Origin: Paenibacillus sp. A3 | GTDB taxonomy: Bacteria; Bacillota; Bacilli; Paenibacillales; NBRC-103111 | Length of the DNA: 64,000 bases | Direction of reading: 5' to 3' | Assembly: GCF_001399685.1 (NCBI RefSeq) | Contig: NZ_JTHN01000005.1 | Location: 1 to 64,000 of the forward strand | Shown: positions 41,536 through 51,000 of the stretch, piece after piece | Layout: each line of letters opens with the position of its first letter | Position numbering within the stretch: position 1 is the first letter of the stretch | The notes under the pieces: generated by a model | Databases searched by the model: none | What the model was told of the DNA's origin: nothing | Seen by the model: the letters and a program-made list of their open reading frames with translations, nothing else | Program-made: the position numbers and the translations under genes

Positions 41536-43050
41536 ATGGATTATGAAGTGATTGTTGTCGGCGGAGGTCCGGTCGGCATGATGCTGGCGGCAGAGCTGGC
41601 TTTGGCCGGGGTGAAGGTATGCGTGCTTGAGCGCTTAAAGGATACGACGCCGTATTCCCGGGCGCTGACCCTCCATCCCCGCTCGCTTGAACTGTTTGAT
41701 TTGCGCGGCTTGAAATCGAAGCTGCTGAGCATCGGGAAGCCTCTTCCGATAGGGCATTTTGCGGCGCTGGATACCCGGCTGGATTTTTCGGTATTTGATT
41801 CTTCTTCCAATTACACGCTGTATATTTCGCAGCACGATACGGAGAAAGTGCTGGAGGAGTGGGCGCAAAGTCTTGGCGTGGAACTTCGGCGGGAGACGGA
41901 GGTCGTATCGGTGCGCCAGGATGCGCAAGGCGTAGAGGTCACTGCCGTCGGCCCGAAGGGGGAGACCGTACTGACCGCAGCGTATGTTGTCGGCGCAGAC
42001 GGGGCAGGCAGCATTGTCCGCAAGCAGGCAGGCATCCCGTTCGAAGGTACGGACGCGACCTTAACCGCGGTGCTCGGAGACGTCGTTCTGGCGTATCCCC
42101 CGGAAACGAACGGGCTTTCCCGCTTCACCGAGCACGGGCTGGTCATGATCGTCCCCGTGGGGGACCGGCTCCATCGGGTCGTGATGATCGATCCTCTGAG
42201 GACAGGGGTGCCGAAGGAAGAACCGGTGACGTTGGAGGAGCTGCGTTCGGGGATGGAACGTATTCTCGGAAGCGATCTTGGCATCTCCGAGCCGTTCTGG
42301 CTGTCCCGCTTTGGCAATGCGACACGCCAAGCGAAGCGTTACCGGAAAGGACGGATTTTCCTTGCGGGGGATGCGGCGCATATTCATTTCCCGGCGGGCG
42401 GACAGGGGCTGAACGTAGGGCTGCAGGAAGCGATGAATCTTGGCTGGAAGCTGGCAGCGGAGCTGAAGGGGCAGGCTCCCGGATGGCTTCTGGACAGCTA
42501 CCATACGGAACGGTTCCCCGTAAATACGGCGCTGCTTCGCAATACCCAGGCGCAAACGATGCTGATGGGGTTTGAATTCTCACCGAGAATGATGGGACTG
42601 CGCAGCATGCTGTCCGATTTGCTTCGCATCCCCGAGGCGAACAAGCAATTAGCGGCCCAACTCGCGGCGTTCGATGTCCGGTATGCGCCGGATGAGGAGG
42701 CATTGCCGCACGCGTTGAACGGACGCCGCTTTACGGAATTGAAGCTGCGGCTGGATAATGGTACCGTTCGGAATGCTTATGAGCTGTTTCACTCCGGCTG
42801 CTTCGTCCTGCTTCATCTCGCTTCCGATGACCGGCTGAACGACGTCGTTCCTTGGGAGGAGTACGGTCATATCCAAGTTGTTCGCGCCTCGATCGCCGGA
42901 AACGGGAACGAAGCCGAATGGGACGACGTGCATACGGCGCTGATTCGCCCGGACGGACATATAGCGTGGGCGGTTCCCCGATCGGAGCCGCAGCCGCTGG
43001 AAGCCGTCAAGCGGGGAATCGCCCGTTGGTGCGGAATCCGTCCTATTTAA
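41536..43050 (+). CDS. FAD-dependent aromatic monooxygenase (PheA/TetX/UbiH-like)
   Basis: 504 aa. N-terminal FAD-binding GGGPVGMMLAAELALAG, the central DG motif in VVGADGAGSIVRKQAG, and the GD motif in GRIFLAGDAAHIHFPAGGQGLN. A C-terminal thioredoxin-like tail (about 400-504) is as found in aromatic-polyketide hydroxylases. These enzymes use NAD(P)H and O2 to hydroxylate aromatic compounds or inactivate antibiotics. ATG 41536 follows AAGGAGAGG. Its promoter carries two likely operators for the MarR regulator encoded next, so it is probably induced by an aromatic or quinone signal. Confidence 0.9.
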   Translation: MDYEVIVVGGGPVGMMLAAELALAGVKVCVLERLKDTTPYSRALTLHPRSLELFDLRGLKSKLLSIGKPLPIGHFAALDTRLDFSVFDSSSNYTLYISQHDTEKVLEEWAQSLGVELRRETEVVSVRQDAQGVEVTAVGPKGETVLTAAYVVGADGAGSIVRKQAGIPFEGTDATLTAVLGDVVLAYPPETNGLSRFTEHGLVMIVPVGDRLHRVVMIDPLRTGVPKEEPVTLEELRSGMERILGSDLGISEPFWLSRFGNATRQAKRYRKGRIFLAGDAAHIHFPAGGQGLNVGLQEAMNLGWKLAAELKGQAPGWLLDSYHTERFPVNTALLRNTQAQTMLMGFEFSPRMMGLRSMLSDLLRIPEANKQLAAQLAAFDVRYAPDEEALPHALNGRRFTELKLRLDNGTVRNAYELFHSGCFVLLHLASDDRLNDVVPWEEYGHIQVVRASIAGNGNEAEWDDVHTALIRPDGHIAWAVPRSEPQPLEAVKRGIARWCGIRPI

Positions 43051-43057
43051 CGATCTT

Positions 43058-43088
43058 ATTGTTTTGTTCGAAACAATCGGTGTATAAT
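43058..43088 (+). promoter_or_regulatory. MarR autoregulatory operator/promoter
   Basis: The palindrome ATTGTTT-N6-AAACAAT (43058-43077) is followed by TATAAT (43083-43088). The TTGTTT half-site sits at the -35 position (18-bp spacing), so a bound repressor would exclude RNA polymerase. Confidence 0.65.
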
Positions 43089-43126
43089 CAGAAGGAGATG
43101 ATGTGTGAAGAGGAGACCCTAAACCG

Positions 43127-43612
43127 ATGTCCAAAACCGAGCTTAACAAGCAGTGGATTTTCAAGCAATTCGTAGAACTTATTACGCAGCAGGAGACGAG
43201 AGACGGCAATTTTGCCGTCCGATTCGGAGAAGAGAAGCGGAAGGTGGAATCCGAGCTGGGCCAGAAGCTGGATCTCAATTTGTCCGAGATTCACCTGATC
43301 GCCTGCATAGGGGACCACGGGCCCATCAACGTGACGACGATTTCGGAGAAAACCGATTTGACCAAAGGGTCCGTCACTCGGATCACCCAAAAGCTGTTAG
43401 CCTTGGATTTGATCAAAAAACAGCAGCTCCACGATAACAAGAAAGAGGTTTATTTTCGGTTAACGGCCAAAGGCCAGAAGCTGCATCTGATTCATGACCG
43501 CCTTCATCAGGATATCGAACAGCGGTTTATGCTCTTATTGGATAAATATACGCCGGAGCAATTGACATTTGCCCGGGAGCTGCTGCAGGATTTACTGGAA
43601 TGGGATTACTGA
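43127..43612 (+). CDS. MarR-family transcriptional regulator
   Basis: 161 aa. Winged-helix core: LSEIHLIACIGDHGPINVTTISEKTDLTKGSVTRITQKLLALDLIKKQQ, with the wing DNKKEVYFRLTAKGQKL. Flanking helices form the dimer interface. No obvious single sensing Cys. GAGGAG lies 10 bp before ATG 43127. The gene is flanked by a monooxygenase and a nitroreductase and is preceded by its probable operator, the usual layout of a MarR repressor of redox or drug-response genes. Confidence 0.9.
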   Translation: MSKTELNKQWIFKQFVELITQQETRDGNFAVRFGEEKRKVESELGQKLDLNLSEIHLIACIGDHGPINVTTISEKTDLTKGSVTRITQKLLALDLIKKQQLHDNKKEVYFRLTAKGQKLHLIHDRLHQDIEQRFMLLLDKYTPEQLTFARELLQDLLEWDY

Positions 43613-43669
43613 GCGGTTAACAATTTGACTGCCGGCCGTCTCATCGGCACGGAAAAGGAGAATGGAGCC

Positions 43670-44230
43670 ATGAGCATCGCCCAAACGATCAGGGAGAGAA
43701 GAAGTATCCGGACGTTCAACCAGACCCCCGTTCCCCAGGATCTGGTTCTTCAGCTGCTGAATGATGCGGTATGGGCGCCCAATCACGGCCTCCGGGAGCC
43801 TTGGCGGTTTATTTATGTGGGAAGCGCCGAGGGGAGGGAGAAGCTGGCTGTTCTTACGCTTGAAGCCTCCGCCCACTTGAAACGGGTTAAACTGCTGCCG
43901 TCCAAATTAAAAGAACTGATGCGAAAAAAGCTGGCCGAAATTCCGGCCAATCTGATCGTCGTCATGACGGAAGATAAAAACGAGCATAAAAGAGATGAAG
44001 ATTTCGCCGCCGTCTGCTGCCTGATGCAAAATATGCAGCTGCTCGGATGGGAGCAAAAGCTCGGGATGATCTGGTCGACGGTTGACTTTATTCATTCCCC
44101 TGTGTTTCGCAGCGGACTTGGCGTCCGGGAAGGCGAACGGATCGTCGGCATCCTGCACATGGGATATTTCGATAAAGTCCCCAAGCCGAAAACCCGCACG
44201 CCGGCGGAGGCTAAGCTTGTAATATGGTAG
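43670..44230 (+). CDS. Nitroreductase-family FMN oxidoreductase
   Basis: 186 aa from ATG 43670 (AAAGGAG 9 bp upstream). The start RERRSIRTFNQTPVPQDLVLQLLNDAVWAPNHGLREPWRF holds the FMN-phosphate-binding Arg/Ser set. The C-terminal RIVGILHMGYFDKVPKPKTR is typical. Such enzymes reduce nitro-compounds, quinones or flavins with NAD(P)H. It lies 57 bp after the MarR gene on the same strand and is probably in its transcript. Confidence 0.88.
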   Translation: MSIAQTIRERRSIRTFNQTPVPQDLVLQLLNDAVWAPNHGLREPWRFIYVGSAEGREKLAVLTLEASAHLKRVKLLPSKLKELMRKKLAEIPANLIVVMTEDKNEHKRDEDFAAVCCLMQNMQLLGWEQKLGMIWSTVDFIHSPVFRSGLGVREGERIVGILHMGYFDKVPKPKTRTPAEAKLVIW

Positions 44231-44236
44231 GACCGT

Positions 44237-45442
44237 TCAAGAGGGGGAGAGCCCCCTCTTTTCTGCTTTTGGCTTCACCTGCGATGAGACCAGGATCGAG
44301 ACCGTCAGCAAGGCGCAAGTATAATAAACCAGACCGTTCCAGCCGAACCGGTTGAGAAAGAAGCCGCCCGACCAGCCGACCAAACTCGATCCCGCATAAT
44401 AAAACAGCAAGTAAAAGGAAGAAGCCTGCGCTTTAAAATCTTTTACCGCCAATATGCCTACCCAGCCGCTCGCCACCGAATGACCGGCAAAAAAACCGAA
44501 CGCAACGACCGCAATCCCCAATACCTTGACGGCAAGCAGACTATTTAACGTCATCAGCGCGCCCAGAATAAAAATGGCAATCGCGAGGCCGATAACCCGC
44601 CTTCGGGAATAACGGTCCGCCAGCTTCCCGAACCAGATCGAACTCCACGTCCCTACCAGATTGACGACGAACAGGAAGCCGAAAATCGTTTGGCTGACAT
44701 GATACGGCGCTTGCGTAAGCGGGTAACCGATATAGTTCAATACCGTGATGTAACCGCCCATCAGCAGGAAGCCCGTGATAAACATGGACAGCAGATTTTT
44801 ATCGCCCAGACTGGCCCGCATCCCGGCAAGCCATTGCCGTACGGACGTTTTGCTCGGGGTAAAGTTGCCGGAAGCCGGGAGATAGAACCAGAACCATAAA
44901 CTAAGCAGCAAGCTGACGATCCCCATCATCAACATGGCGAACTGCCAATTGAAGAGATCGGTTAGTCCTCCGATAATAATCCGGCCTATAAAACCGCCTA
45001 TGGCCGTTCCCGCCACATAGACCCCGACGACTCTCCCGATGGCCCGGGGCGAAAACTCCTCGTTCAAATACGCCATGGCGATCGGCGGAAAGCCTGCGAT
45101 GCTGATGCCCTCTAAAAACCGGAATACGAGAAACGCCTGAAAATCATGGATAAAGGCCGAAGCGATGGCAAATACCGAAGTGAGCAGCAGCGAGAGGCTC
45201 ATGATTCCTTTACGCCCCCAGCTATTGGAGACGACCGTGAAAAAAAGCAGGCTCATCCCCAGGGCGATCGTCGTTAACGAGATCGAAGCGCTGGCGGTGG
45301 CCGGCGAAACTTGATACTGCTGCGAAAATAAACTGATGAGCGGCTGCGGACTGTATAATATGGCAAACGTGACGATGCTCCCCAGCAGCATGCTAACCGA
45401 AGCCTTCCGATGCGCCCGGCTTCCGAGTTCGAGATAGTTCAT
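44237..45442 (-). CDS. MFS transporter (DHA1-type, YnfM/YybF-like)
   Basis: 401 aa with 12 predicted membrane helices. The loop 2-3 motif is modified (VVSNSWGRKGIMSLSLLLTS), and motif PPIAMAYLNEEFSPRAIGRVVGVYVAGTAIGG occurs in helix 4-5. These transporters export small molecules by proton antiport. Convergent to the nitroreductase, with a shared terminator. Divergent from the LysR gene across 121 bp that include a TTGTTT...AAAC.A operator and a minus-strand promoter (TTAGAC, 18 bp, TATACT). Confidence 0.88.
   Translation of the reverse strand: MNYLELGSRAHRKASVSMLLGSIVTFAILYSPQPLISLFSQQYQVSPATASASISLTTIALGMSLLFFTVVSNSWGRKGIMSLSLLLTSVFAIASAFIHDFQAFLVFRFLEGISIAGFPPIAMAYLNEEFSPRAIGRVVGVYVAGTAIGGFIGRIIIGGLTDLFNWQFAMLMMGIVSLLLSLWFWFYLPASGNFTPSKTSVRQWLAGMRASLGDKNLLSMFITGFLLMGGYITVLNYIGYPLTQAPYHVSQTIFGFLFVVNLVGTWSSIWFGKLADRYSRRRVIGLAIAIFILGALMTLNSLLAVKVLGIAVVAFGFFAGHSVASGWVGILAVKDFKAQASSFYLLFYYAGSSLVGWSGGFFLNRFGWNGLVYYTCALLTVSILVSSQVKPKAEKRGLSPS
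44239..44262. terminator. Terminator between nitroreductase and MFS genes
   Basis: AAGAGGGGG and CCCCCTCTT pair around AGAG, followed by T-rich sequence. It overlaps the MFS stop and could serve the nitroreductase transcript. Confidence 0.75.
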
Positions 45443-45510
45443 CTTATGGCGCCTCCATCCGTTGAATTAACAATTCAAGTATAGGATTGACAAGAAGCGC
45501 TGTCTAATGC

Positions 45511-45530
45511 ATTGTTTTTATTGAAACGAT
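45511..45530. promoter_or_regulatory. Degenerate MarR-type operator between MFS and LysR genes
   Basis: ATTGTTT-N6-AAACGAT, one mismatch from the perfect palindrome at 43058. It lies upstream of both divergent promoters, so either or both genes may belong to the MarR regulon; LysR may bind nearby as well. Confidence 0.5.
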
Positions 45531-45563
45531 GTTGTTTGTGTAATGAGAGACGGAGGGATCGGA

Positions 45564-46439
45564 ATGGAATGGCAGCAGCTTGAGTATTTTCAAACGGTTG
45601 CCCGATTGCAGCATATGACCTTGGCGGCGCAGACGTTATGTATAACCCAGCCGGCCTTAAGCCGCTCGATTGCCCGGCTGGAGAAGGAGCTCGGCGTCCC
45701 GCTCTTCGAGCGCAACGGCCGCGCGATCGTGCTCAACCGGTATGGGCGCCTGTTTTTGAACCGCGTCAGCCGGATCATGAACGAATATCAGGAGGGCAAG
45801 CGGGAACTGGAGGATTTGATTCATCCGGAGCATGGGGAGGTATCCCTGGGATTTCTTCATACGCTCGGCGTCCACTCGATTCCGGATGTCATCCGGTCCT
45901 TTCGCTCTGCTTATCCGCAGATTCATTTTCAGCTGCATCAAAACAGCACCCAGTTCCTTCTGGATCAGCTTTCGGCAGGGGAGATCGACCTCTGTATGGC
46001 CGCCCCGCAAGAAACGAAGCACATCCAATGGGCCTCGTTATGGAATGAAGAGCTGTTTATTATCGTTCCCAAAGATCACCCGCTTGCCGCTTCCGAATCC
46101 GTTCTGTTGGAAGACATACGCAGCGAGCCGTTAATTTCGTTCAAGAAAGGCTACGGACTGCGAAAAATTACCGACAAGCTGTTCGAGGAGGCCGGAATCG
46201 GTCCCGACATCCGATTCGAAGGGGACGAGGTTCATACGATAGCCGGGCTCGTCGCGGCCGGGCTTGGCGTTGCCGTCATCCCCGACACGAAAGGAATCGA
46301 ACGTGCCAACATTTCATTCCTGCGCGTACGTTGGCCCGAGTGCCGCCGGGTGATCGGCATCGGCTGGATCGAAGGACGTTACCTGTCGCCTGCGGCGGAG
46401 CGGTTCCGGGATTTTGTCATCGATTATTTCAGAAGCTGA
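45564..46439 (+). CDS. LysR-family transcriptional regulator
   Basis: 291 aa from ATG 45564 (GGAGGGA upstream). N-terminal winged HTH: MEWQQLEYFQTVARLQHMTLAAQTLCITQPALSRSIARLEKELG, here split as residues 1-44, then LFERNGRAIVLNRYG. The C-terminal substrate-binding domain (about 90-291) has LGFLHTLGVHSIPDVIRSF. Divergent from the MFS exporter, the classic arrangement for a LysR controlling its neighbour. Confidence 0.92.
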   Translation: MEWQQLEYFQTVARLQHMTLAAQTLCITQPALSRSIARLEKELGVPLFERNGRAIVLNRYGRLFLNRVSRIMNEYQEGKRELEDLIHPEHGEVSLGFLHTLGVHSIPDVIRSFRSAYPQIHFQLHQNSTQFLLDQLSAGEIDLCMAAPQETKHIQWASLWNEELFIIVPKDHPLAASESVLLEDIRSEPLISFKKGYGLRKITDKLFEEAGIGPDIRFEGDEVHTIAGLVAAGLGVAVIPDTKGIERANISFLRVRWPECRRVIGIGWIEGRYLSPAAERFRDFVIDYFRS

Positions 46440-46490
46440 CGTAACCGGCCTTCCGGCGGGTATCCGGCTTTCTTGACAGCGAGCCGAAAT

Positions 46491-46517
46491 CCAACCGGAG
46501 GGCGAGCCTCCGGTTGG
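46491..46517. terminator. GC-rich hairpin after the LysR gene
   Basis: CCAACCGGAGG and CCTCCGGTTGG are perfect 11-bp arms around GCGAG. No T run follows, so it may be a weak or factor-assisted terminator. Confidence 0.5.
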
Positions 46518-46628
46518 GGCGCGTCGTCCGGCGAAGAGCGGGCTACTGGCGCAGCAGGGGCCAAGCCTTGCATCGGATTCGTTGCCTAAATTATTTATGA
46601 ATAAATTCTTAATATGTAATTAATTGGG

Positions 46629-46656
46629 TTGACTTCTTTGTAATCTATCATAATAT
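46629..46656 (+). promoter_or_regulatory. Probable promoter of the lipopeptide gene cluster
   Basis: TTGACT, 16 bp, TAATAT in a very AT-rich stretch that contrasts with the GC-rich genes around it. The 5' leader to the first gene is about 220 bp, with no coding frame recognised. A TGTTTC-TT-GAAACA palindrome occurs at 46710-46723. Confidence 0.5.
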
Positions 46657-46879
46657 ATGTAATATATTTAATAATTTCATGAATCAAGGTTTAATGCCAA
46701 TTAATGGTTTGTTTCTTGAAACATGCAACCTCCATAACTCACTCCTCAGCTTCGTGACTTCTGCGTACTGCATTTCCTAATTTCGTTTCGATTTGTAAAT
46801 TACTCATCCTACATCCGATTCACGGCTTCTTAGGAAACATTCCATAGTTCTTATGTCGGTGCTCGAAAAGGGGTTAGAC

Positions 46880-48064
46880 ATGAAGCGAGTAGCTTTACTA
46901 TTTCCAGGTCAAGGGTCCCAATACGAAGGAATGGGCAAGATTTGGTCCAAAAAATTTCAAGGCGCCGACCGATGGTTCGAGGAAGCGAATGACATCCTCG
47001 GGTATGACTTAAAGTCGATTTGTACCGAAGGCAGCGCCGCCATACTGTCGAGAACGGAGTATACGCAGTCGGCTCTGCTGACGGTAAGCGTTATTGCCTT
47101 GGAACAGTACAGGCAAGAGATTGGCATCGTTCCCGCGTTTTCCGCCGGACACAGTCTCGGGGAATATTCCGCGCTGGTGAGCAGCGGCGTTCTCTCGTTT
47201 GCGGACGCCTTGCGTCTGGTGCAGCAGCGGGGAATCGCTATGCAGGAGGCCGCCGATGCCGGCCTGGGCGAGATGGCCGCCGTGCGTGGCGAGGAGCTTG
47301 AGACGCTGGAATCTTTGTGCGAAAAGCATTCGTCGCCGGGTCAGCCCGTTGCCATCGGTTGCTACAATTCGCCACGGCAGTATGTGCTGACAGGCCATCA
47401 AGCAGCCGTTGCCCGGGTAACGATCGCAGCGGAGCTGAGAGGCGCTCAAGTTACCCGTTTGCCTGTCAGCGGTCCGTTTCACAGTCTGCTGATGTCACAA
47501 GTTGCGGAGCGTTTGTCCGGCGTGATGCGAAAGTTTACGTTCCGGGAAAGCCAATGGCCGGTCATATCCAACGTCACGGCGCTGCCGTATGCCAATGCGG
47601 AGCAAATCCGGGACGGTTTGATTTTACAGATGACGCATCCTGTCAAATGGCTGCAAACGATGCGGTATTTGGAGGAGCAGAAGGTGGAGCTCGCCGTCGA
47701 ATTAGGTCCACGGTCCGTCTTGAAAAATTTGGCGAATGATATGACCGATAAGATTCGGTCGTTCGCTTTCGAGCGGGAAGAGGACGCTTTCGAACTGGCC
47801 CGGCGGTTTCCGCTTCACGATTTTATATCCGGCTGCTTGTCGGAAGCGATAGCTGCACCCAATGCCAATTTTAACGAGGAGGAATACCGTACCGGTGTGA
47901 TCCAGCCGGTGCGCAAGCTGAAGGAAATGCTGCAAAGCGCAAAAGAAAGCGGTGTCACAGGAGCGGGAACTGAGGCCCGCGCGCAAAGAAAGGAAGCATT
48001 GGATTGCATGCGGCTTGTGCTGCAGACCAAGCGGGGGCAGGAAGGAAAAGAGTGTTCTCAATGA
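46880..48064 (+). CDS. fenF: Trans-acting malonyl-CoA acyltransferase of an iturin-type cluster (FenF/ItuD-like)
   Basis: 394 aa. FabD-type motifs: LFPGQGSQYEGMG at the start, catalytic Ser in FSAGHSLGEYSAL, and GPFHSLLM with the catalytic His. The C-terminal ~90 residues extend beyond FabD, as in FenF/ItuD (about 400 aa). It should load malonate onto the ACP of the PKS part of the synthase encoded 26 bp downstream, whose ketosynthase has no cis AT. ATG 46880 has AAAAGGGG 7 bp upstream. Symbol given by analogy with the mycosubtilin operon, where fenF precedes mycA. Confidence 0.85.
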   Translation: MKRVALLFPGQGSQYEGMGKIWSKKFQGADRWFEEANDILGYDLKSICTEGSAAILSRTEYTQSALLTVSVIALEQYRQEIGIVPAFSAGHSLGEYSALVSSGVLSFADALRLVQQRGIAMQEAADAGLGEMAAVRGEELETLESLCEKHSSPGQPVAIGCYNSPRQYVLTGHQAAVARVTIAAELRGAQVTRLPVSGPFHSLLMSQVAERLSGVMRKFTFRESQWPVISNVTALPYANAEQIRDGLILQMTHPVKWLQTMRYLEEQKVELAVELGPRSVLKNLANDMTDKIRSFAFEREEDAFELARRFPLHDFISGCLSEAIAAPNANFNEEEYRTGVIQPVRKLKEMLQSAKESGVTGAGTEARAQRKEALDCMRLVLQTKRGQEGKECSQ

Positions 48065-48090
48065 CTTCAACCTAGTTGCGGAGGGATACG

Positions 48091-51000
48091 ATGAATCAGT
48101 TTCTAACGTTAGTCGACGTCCTGCAAGACCGAAGCAGGCTGGCAACAAGAGGCATCACTTACATTTCCGGAGACCAGCAGGAGGAGTACGAGTCTTACGG
48201 AATCTTGTTCGACCGGGCGCTTTGCGTGCTTCACGAGCTGCAGAGCAGCGGCATGAAGCCCGGGGATGAATTGCTGATGCAAATCGACGATAACCGCACG
48301 TTTCTCAACGTGTTCTGGGGCTGCCTGCTAGGAGGCATCATACCGGTGCCCGTCACGGTAGGCAACAACGACGAGCACAAAATGAAGCTGTTTAAAATAT
48401 GGGGGACGCTCAACCGTCCTTATCTGATGAGCGATGCCAAAGCGCTGGACCAGTTGGAGAAATACGCCGGGGAAAACGAACTGCAAAATTCGTTCGAAGC
48501 GCTGAAGCAAACGGTTTTATTTACGGATAAACTTGATTTTTCCTCTCAGAATAGAGGGATTATTTACCCGGCTAAACCGGAACAGCTTGCCTTCATCCAG
48601 TTCTCCTCCGGTTCGACCGGTGACCCGAAAGGGGTTATGCTGACACATGAAAATCTGGTCCACAATATTCGCGATTGTGCGTCGGGAGCGCGCATGGACG
48701 AGAGTGACAGCTACCTCGGCTGGATGCCCTTGACGCATGATTTGGGGTTGATCGCTTTTCACTTGACCTGCGTCATCGCCAACGCCAATCAGTACATTAT
48801 GCCGACGGCGCTGTTTATCCGGCGCCCGACCTTGTGGCTGAAAAAGGCGTCCGAGCACCGAGTGACCCAGATCTGCTCTCCGAACTTCGGCTATAAATTT
48901 TTCTTGGTCCAATATAAACCGGAGACAGCCGCAGACTGGGACTTGTCGCACATCCGAATCGTATACAACGGCGCCGAGCCGATTTCTACCGAGATTTGCG
49001 ATCAGTTCCTTGATGCGATGGAGAAACACGGGCTTCGGAGATCGGCGATGCTGTGCGTCTACGGGATGGCGGAAGCCTGCGTCGGTGTTTCCCATCCACC
49101 GCTGGGAGAAATGTCTCTTCCCGTACATTTGAACCGGGAGCGGCTGAACATCGGCGAAGCGGTCGTGCCCATCGAGCCTTCCAACAACCGCTGCGTAACC
49201 TTCGTCGATGTCGGCTATCCGCTCGCAAGCTGTCATATCCGCATCTGCGACGATGACGATACGGTGCTGGCCGACAACGTGATCGGGCACATTCAAATCA
49301 GCGGAAAAAATGTGACTTCCAGCTATTACAATAACCCGCAGGCGACGGCCAAAGTGAAGACGGCGGACGACTGGCTCAAAACCGGCGATCTTGGCTTTAT
49401 GCGCAGCGGGCGGCTCGTCATCACCGGACGGGCGAAGGATATTATTTTTGTGAACGGACAGAACATTTATCCTCACGATATCGAGCGGGTCGCTGAAGAA
49501 GTCGACGGTGTGGAGCTTGGCAAGGTGGCGGTGTGCGGCGTTCATGATGCCGGGGCCCGGCAGGACCGCATTGTCGTCTTTGTGATGCATACGAAGAAGG
49601 TTGAGGATTTCGTTCCGGTCGCCCGTCGGCTGAGGAAGCATCTGAACTATCGGGGCGGCTGGGACCTTCACGATATTGTGCCGATCCGGCGTATCCCCAA
49701 AACAACGAGCGGCAAGGTGCAGCGCTTCAAGCTGTCACAGGAGTACGAAGCCGGCCAGTACCAGCCGCTCTCGGAGCAGTTGGCCGAGCTGCTGCGGAAG
49801 GAAAAAGAGGCGAGGCCCGTCGCTATTCCGCAGAACGAAGCCGAGCGAAAGCTGCTTGATATCTGCAGGCAAATTTTGCAGACCGATGCCATCGGCACCG
49901 ACGAAAGCTACTTCGATCTCGGCGCGAATTCGCTGCAGCTGACGCAAATGGCGGAGCAGCTGGAAAGCCAGCTCGGCGTGAACATCGCCGTGACCGACTT
50001 CTTTTCGTATCCGACCATCGCGAAGCTGGCTGCCTATATCGCCGAAGGAGAGCAAGAAGCGTCCGCAGATCGCGAACCCGAGACGGAAGACCCAAGGGAC
50101 CGGGATATTGCGATTATCGGCATGGATGGCAAGTTTCCCCAAGCGGATACGCTGGAGCAATTCTGGGCGAATCTGGCGGAAGGCAAAGACTGCATCGGAC
50201 CTTTTAACGAAAAAAGAACGAAGGACGCCGAGTCCTATATCGCCCATCTGCATACCGGAGATCGGGATCTTCAACCGGTGGAGGGCGGTTATTTGGACGA
50301 GATCGATACGTTCGACTATTCGTTCTTCCGGCTGACGCCACGCGAAGCGTCGCTGATGGACCCGAACCAGCGTCTTTTTCTCCAGACGGCGTGGAGCGCC
50401 ATCGAAGACGCGGGATACGGCGGAACTTCGTTGTCCGGCAAAAAAGTCGGCGTATACGTCGGATTTTCCAAAACGAGCTTCGAATACGAGCGCCTGCTGA
50501 CGGAAGTCGCGCCGGAAGCGCTGCCTCATTTTGTAATCGGCAACCTGCCGTCGATCATCTCGAGCCGCATCGCGTACCTGCTTGACTTGAAAGGGCCTGC
50601 GGTCACGGTAGACACCGCCTGCTCGTCTTCGCTCGTCGCGGTGCATCTCGCCTGCCAGGCGATTCTTGGCGGGGATTGCGAGATGGCGCTGGCGGGCGGC
50701 GTCAAGACCATTCTGCTGCCGCACAAGGCGGGCATCGGCATGGAATCTTCCGACGGCCGTGCCAGAGCGTTCGATGACAATTCGGACGGAACGGGCTGGG
50801 GCGAGGGGGTCGGTGCCGTGCTTCTGAAGCCTCTGCGCAAAGCCGTGGAGGACGGGGACAACATTGTCGCCGTTATTAAAGGGAGTGCGATCAATCAGGA
50901 CGGAAGCACGGTCGGCATCTCAGCTCCGAACGCCTCGTCGCAAGCGGAAGTGATTGCGCAGGCTTGGCGCAATGCGCGCGTCGATCCGGAAACGATCACG

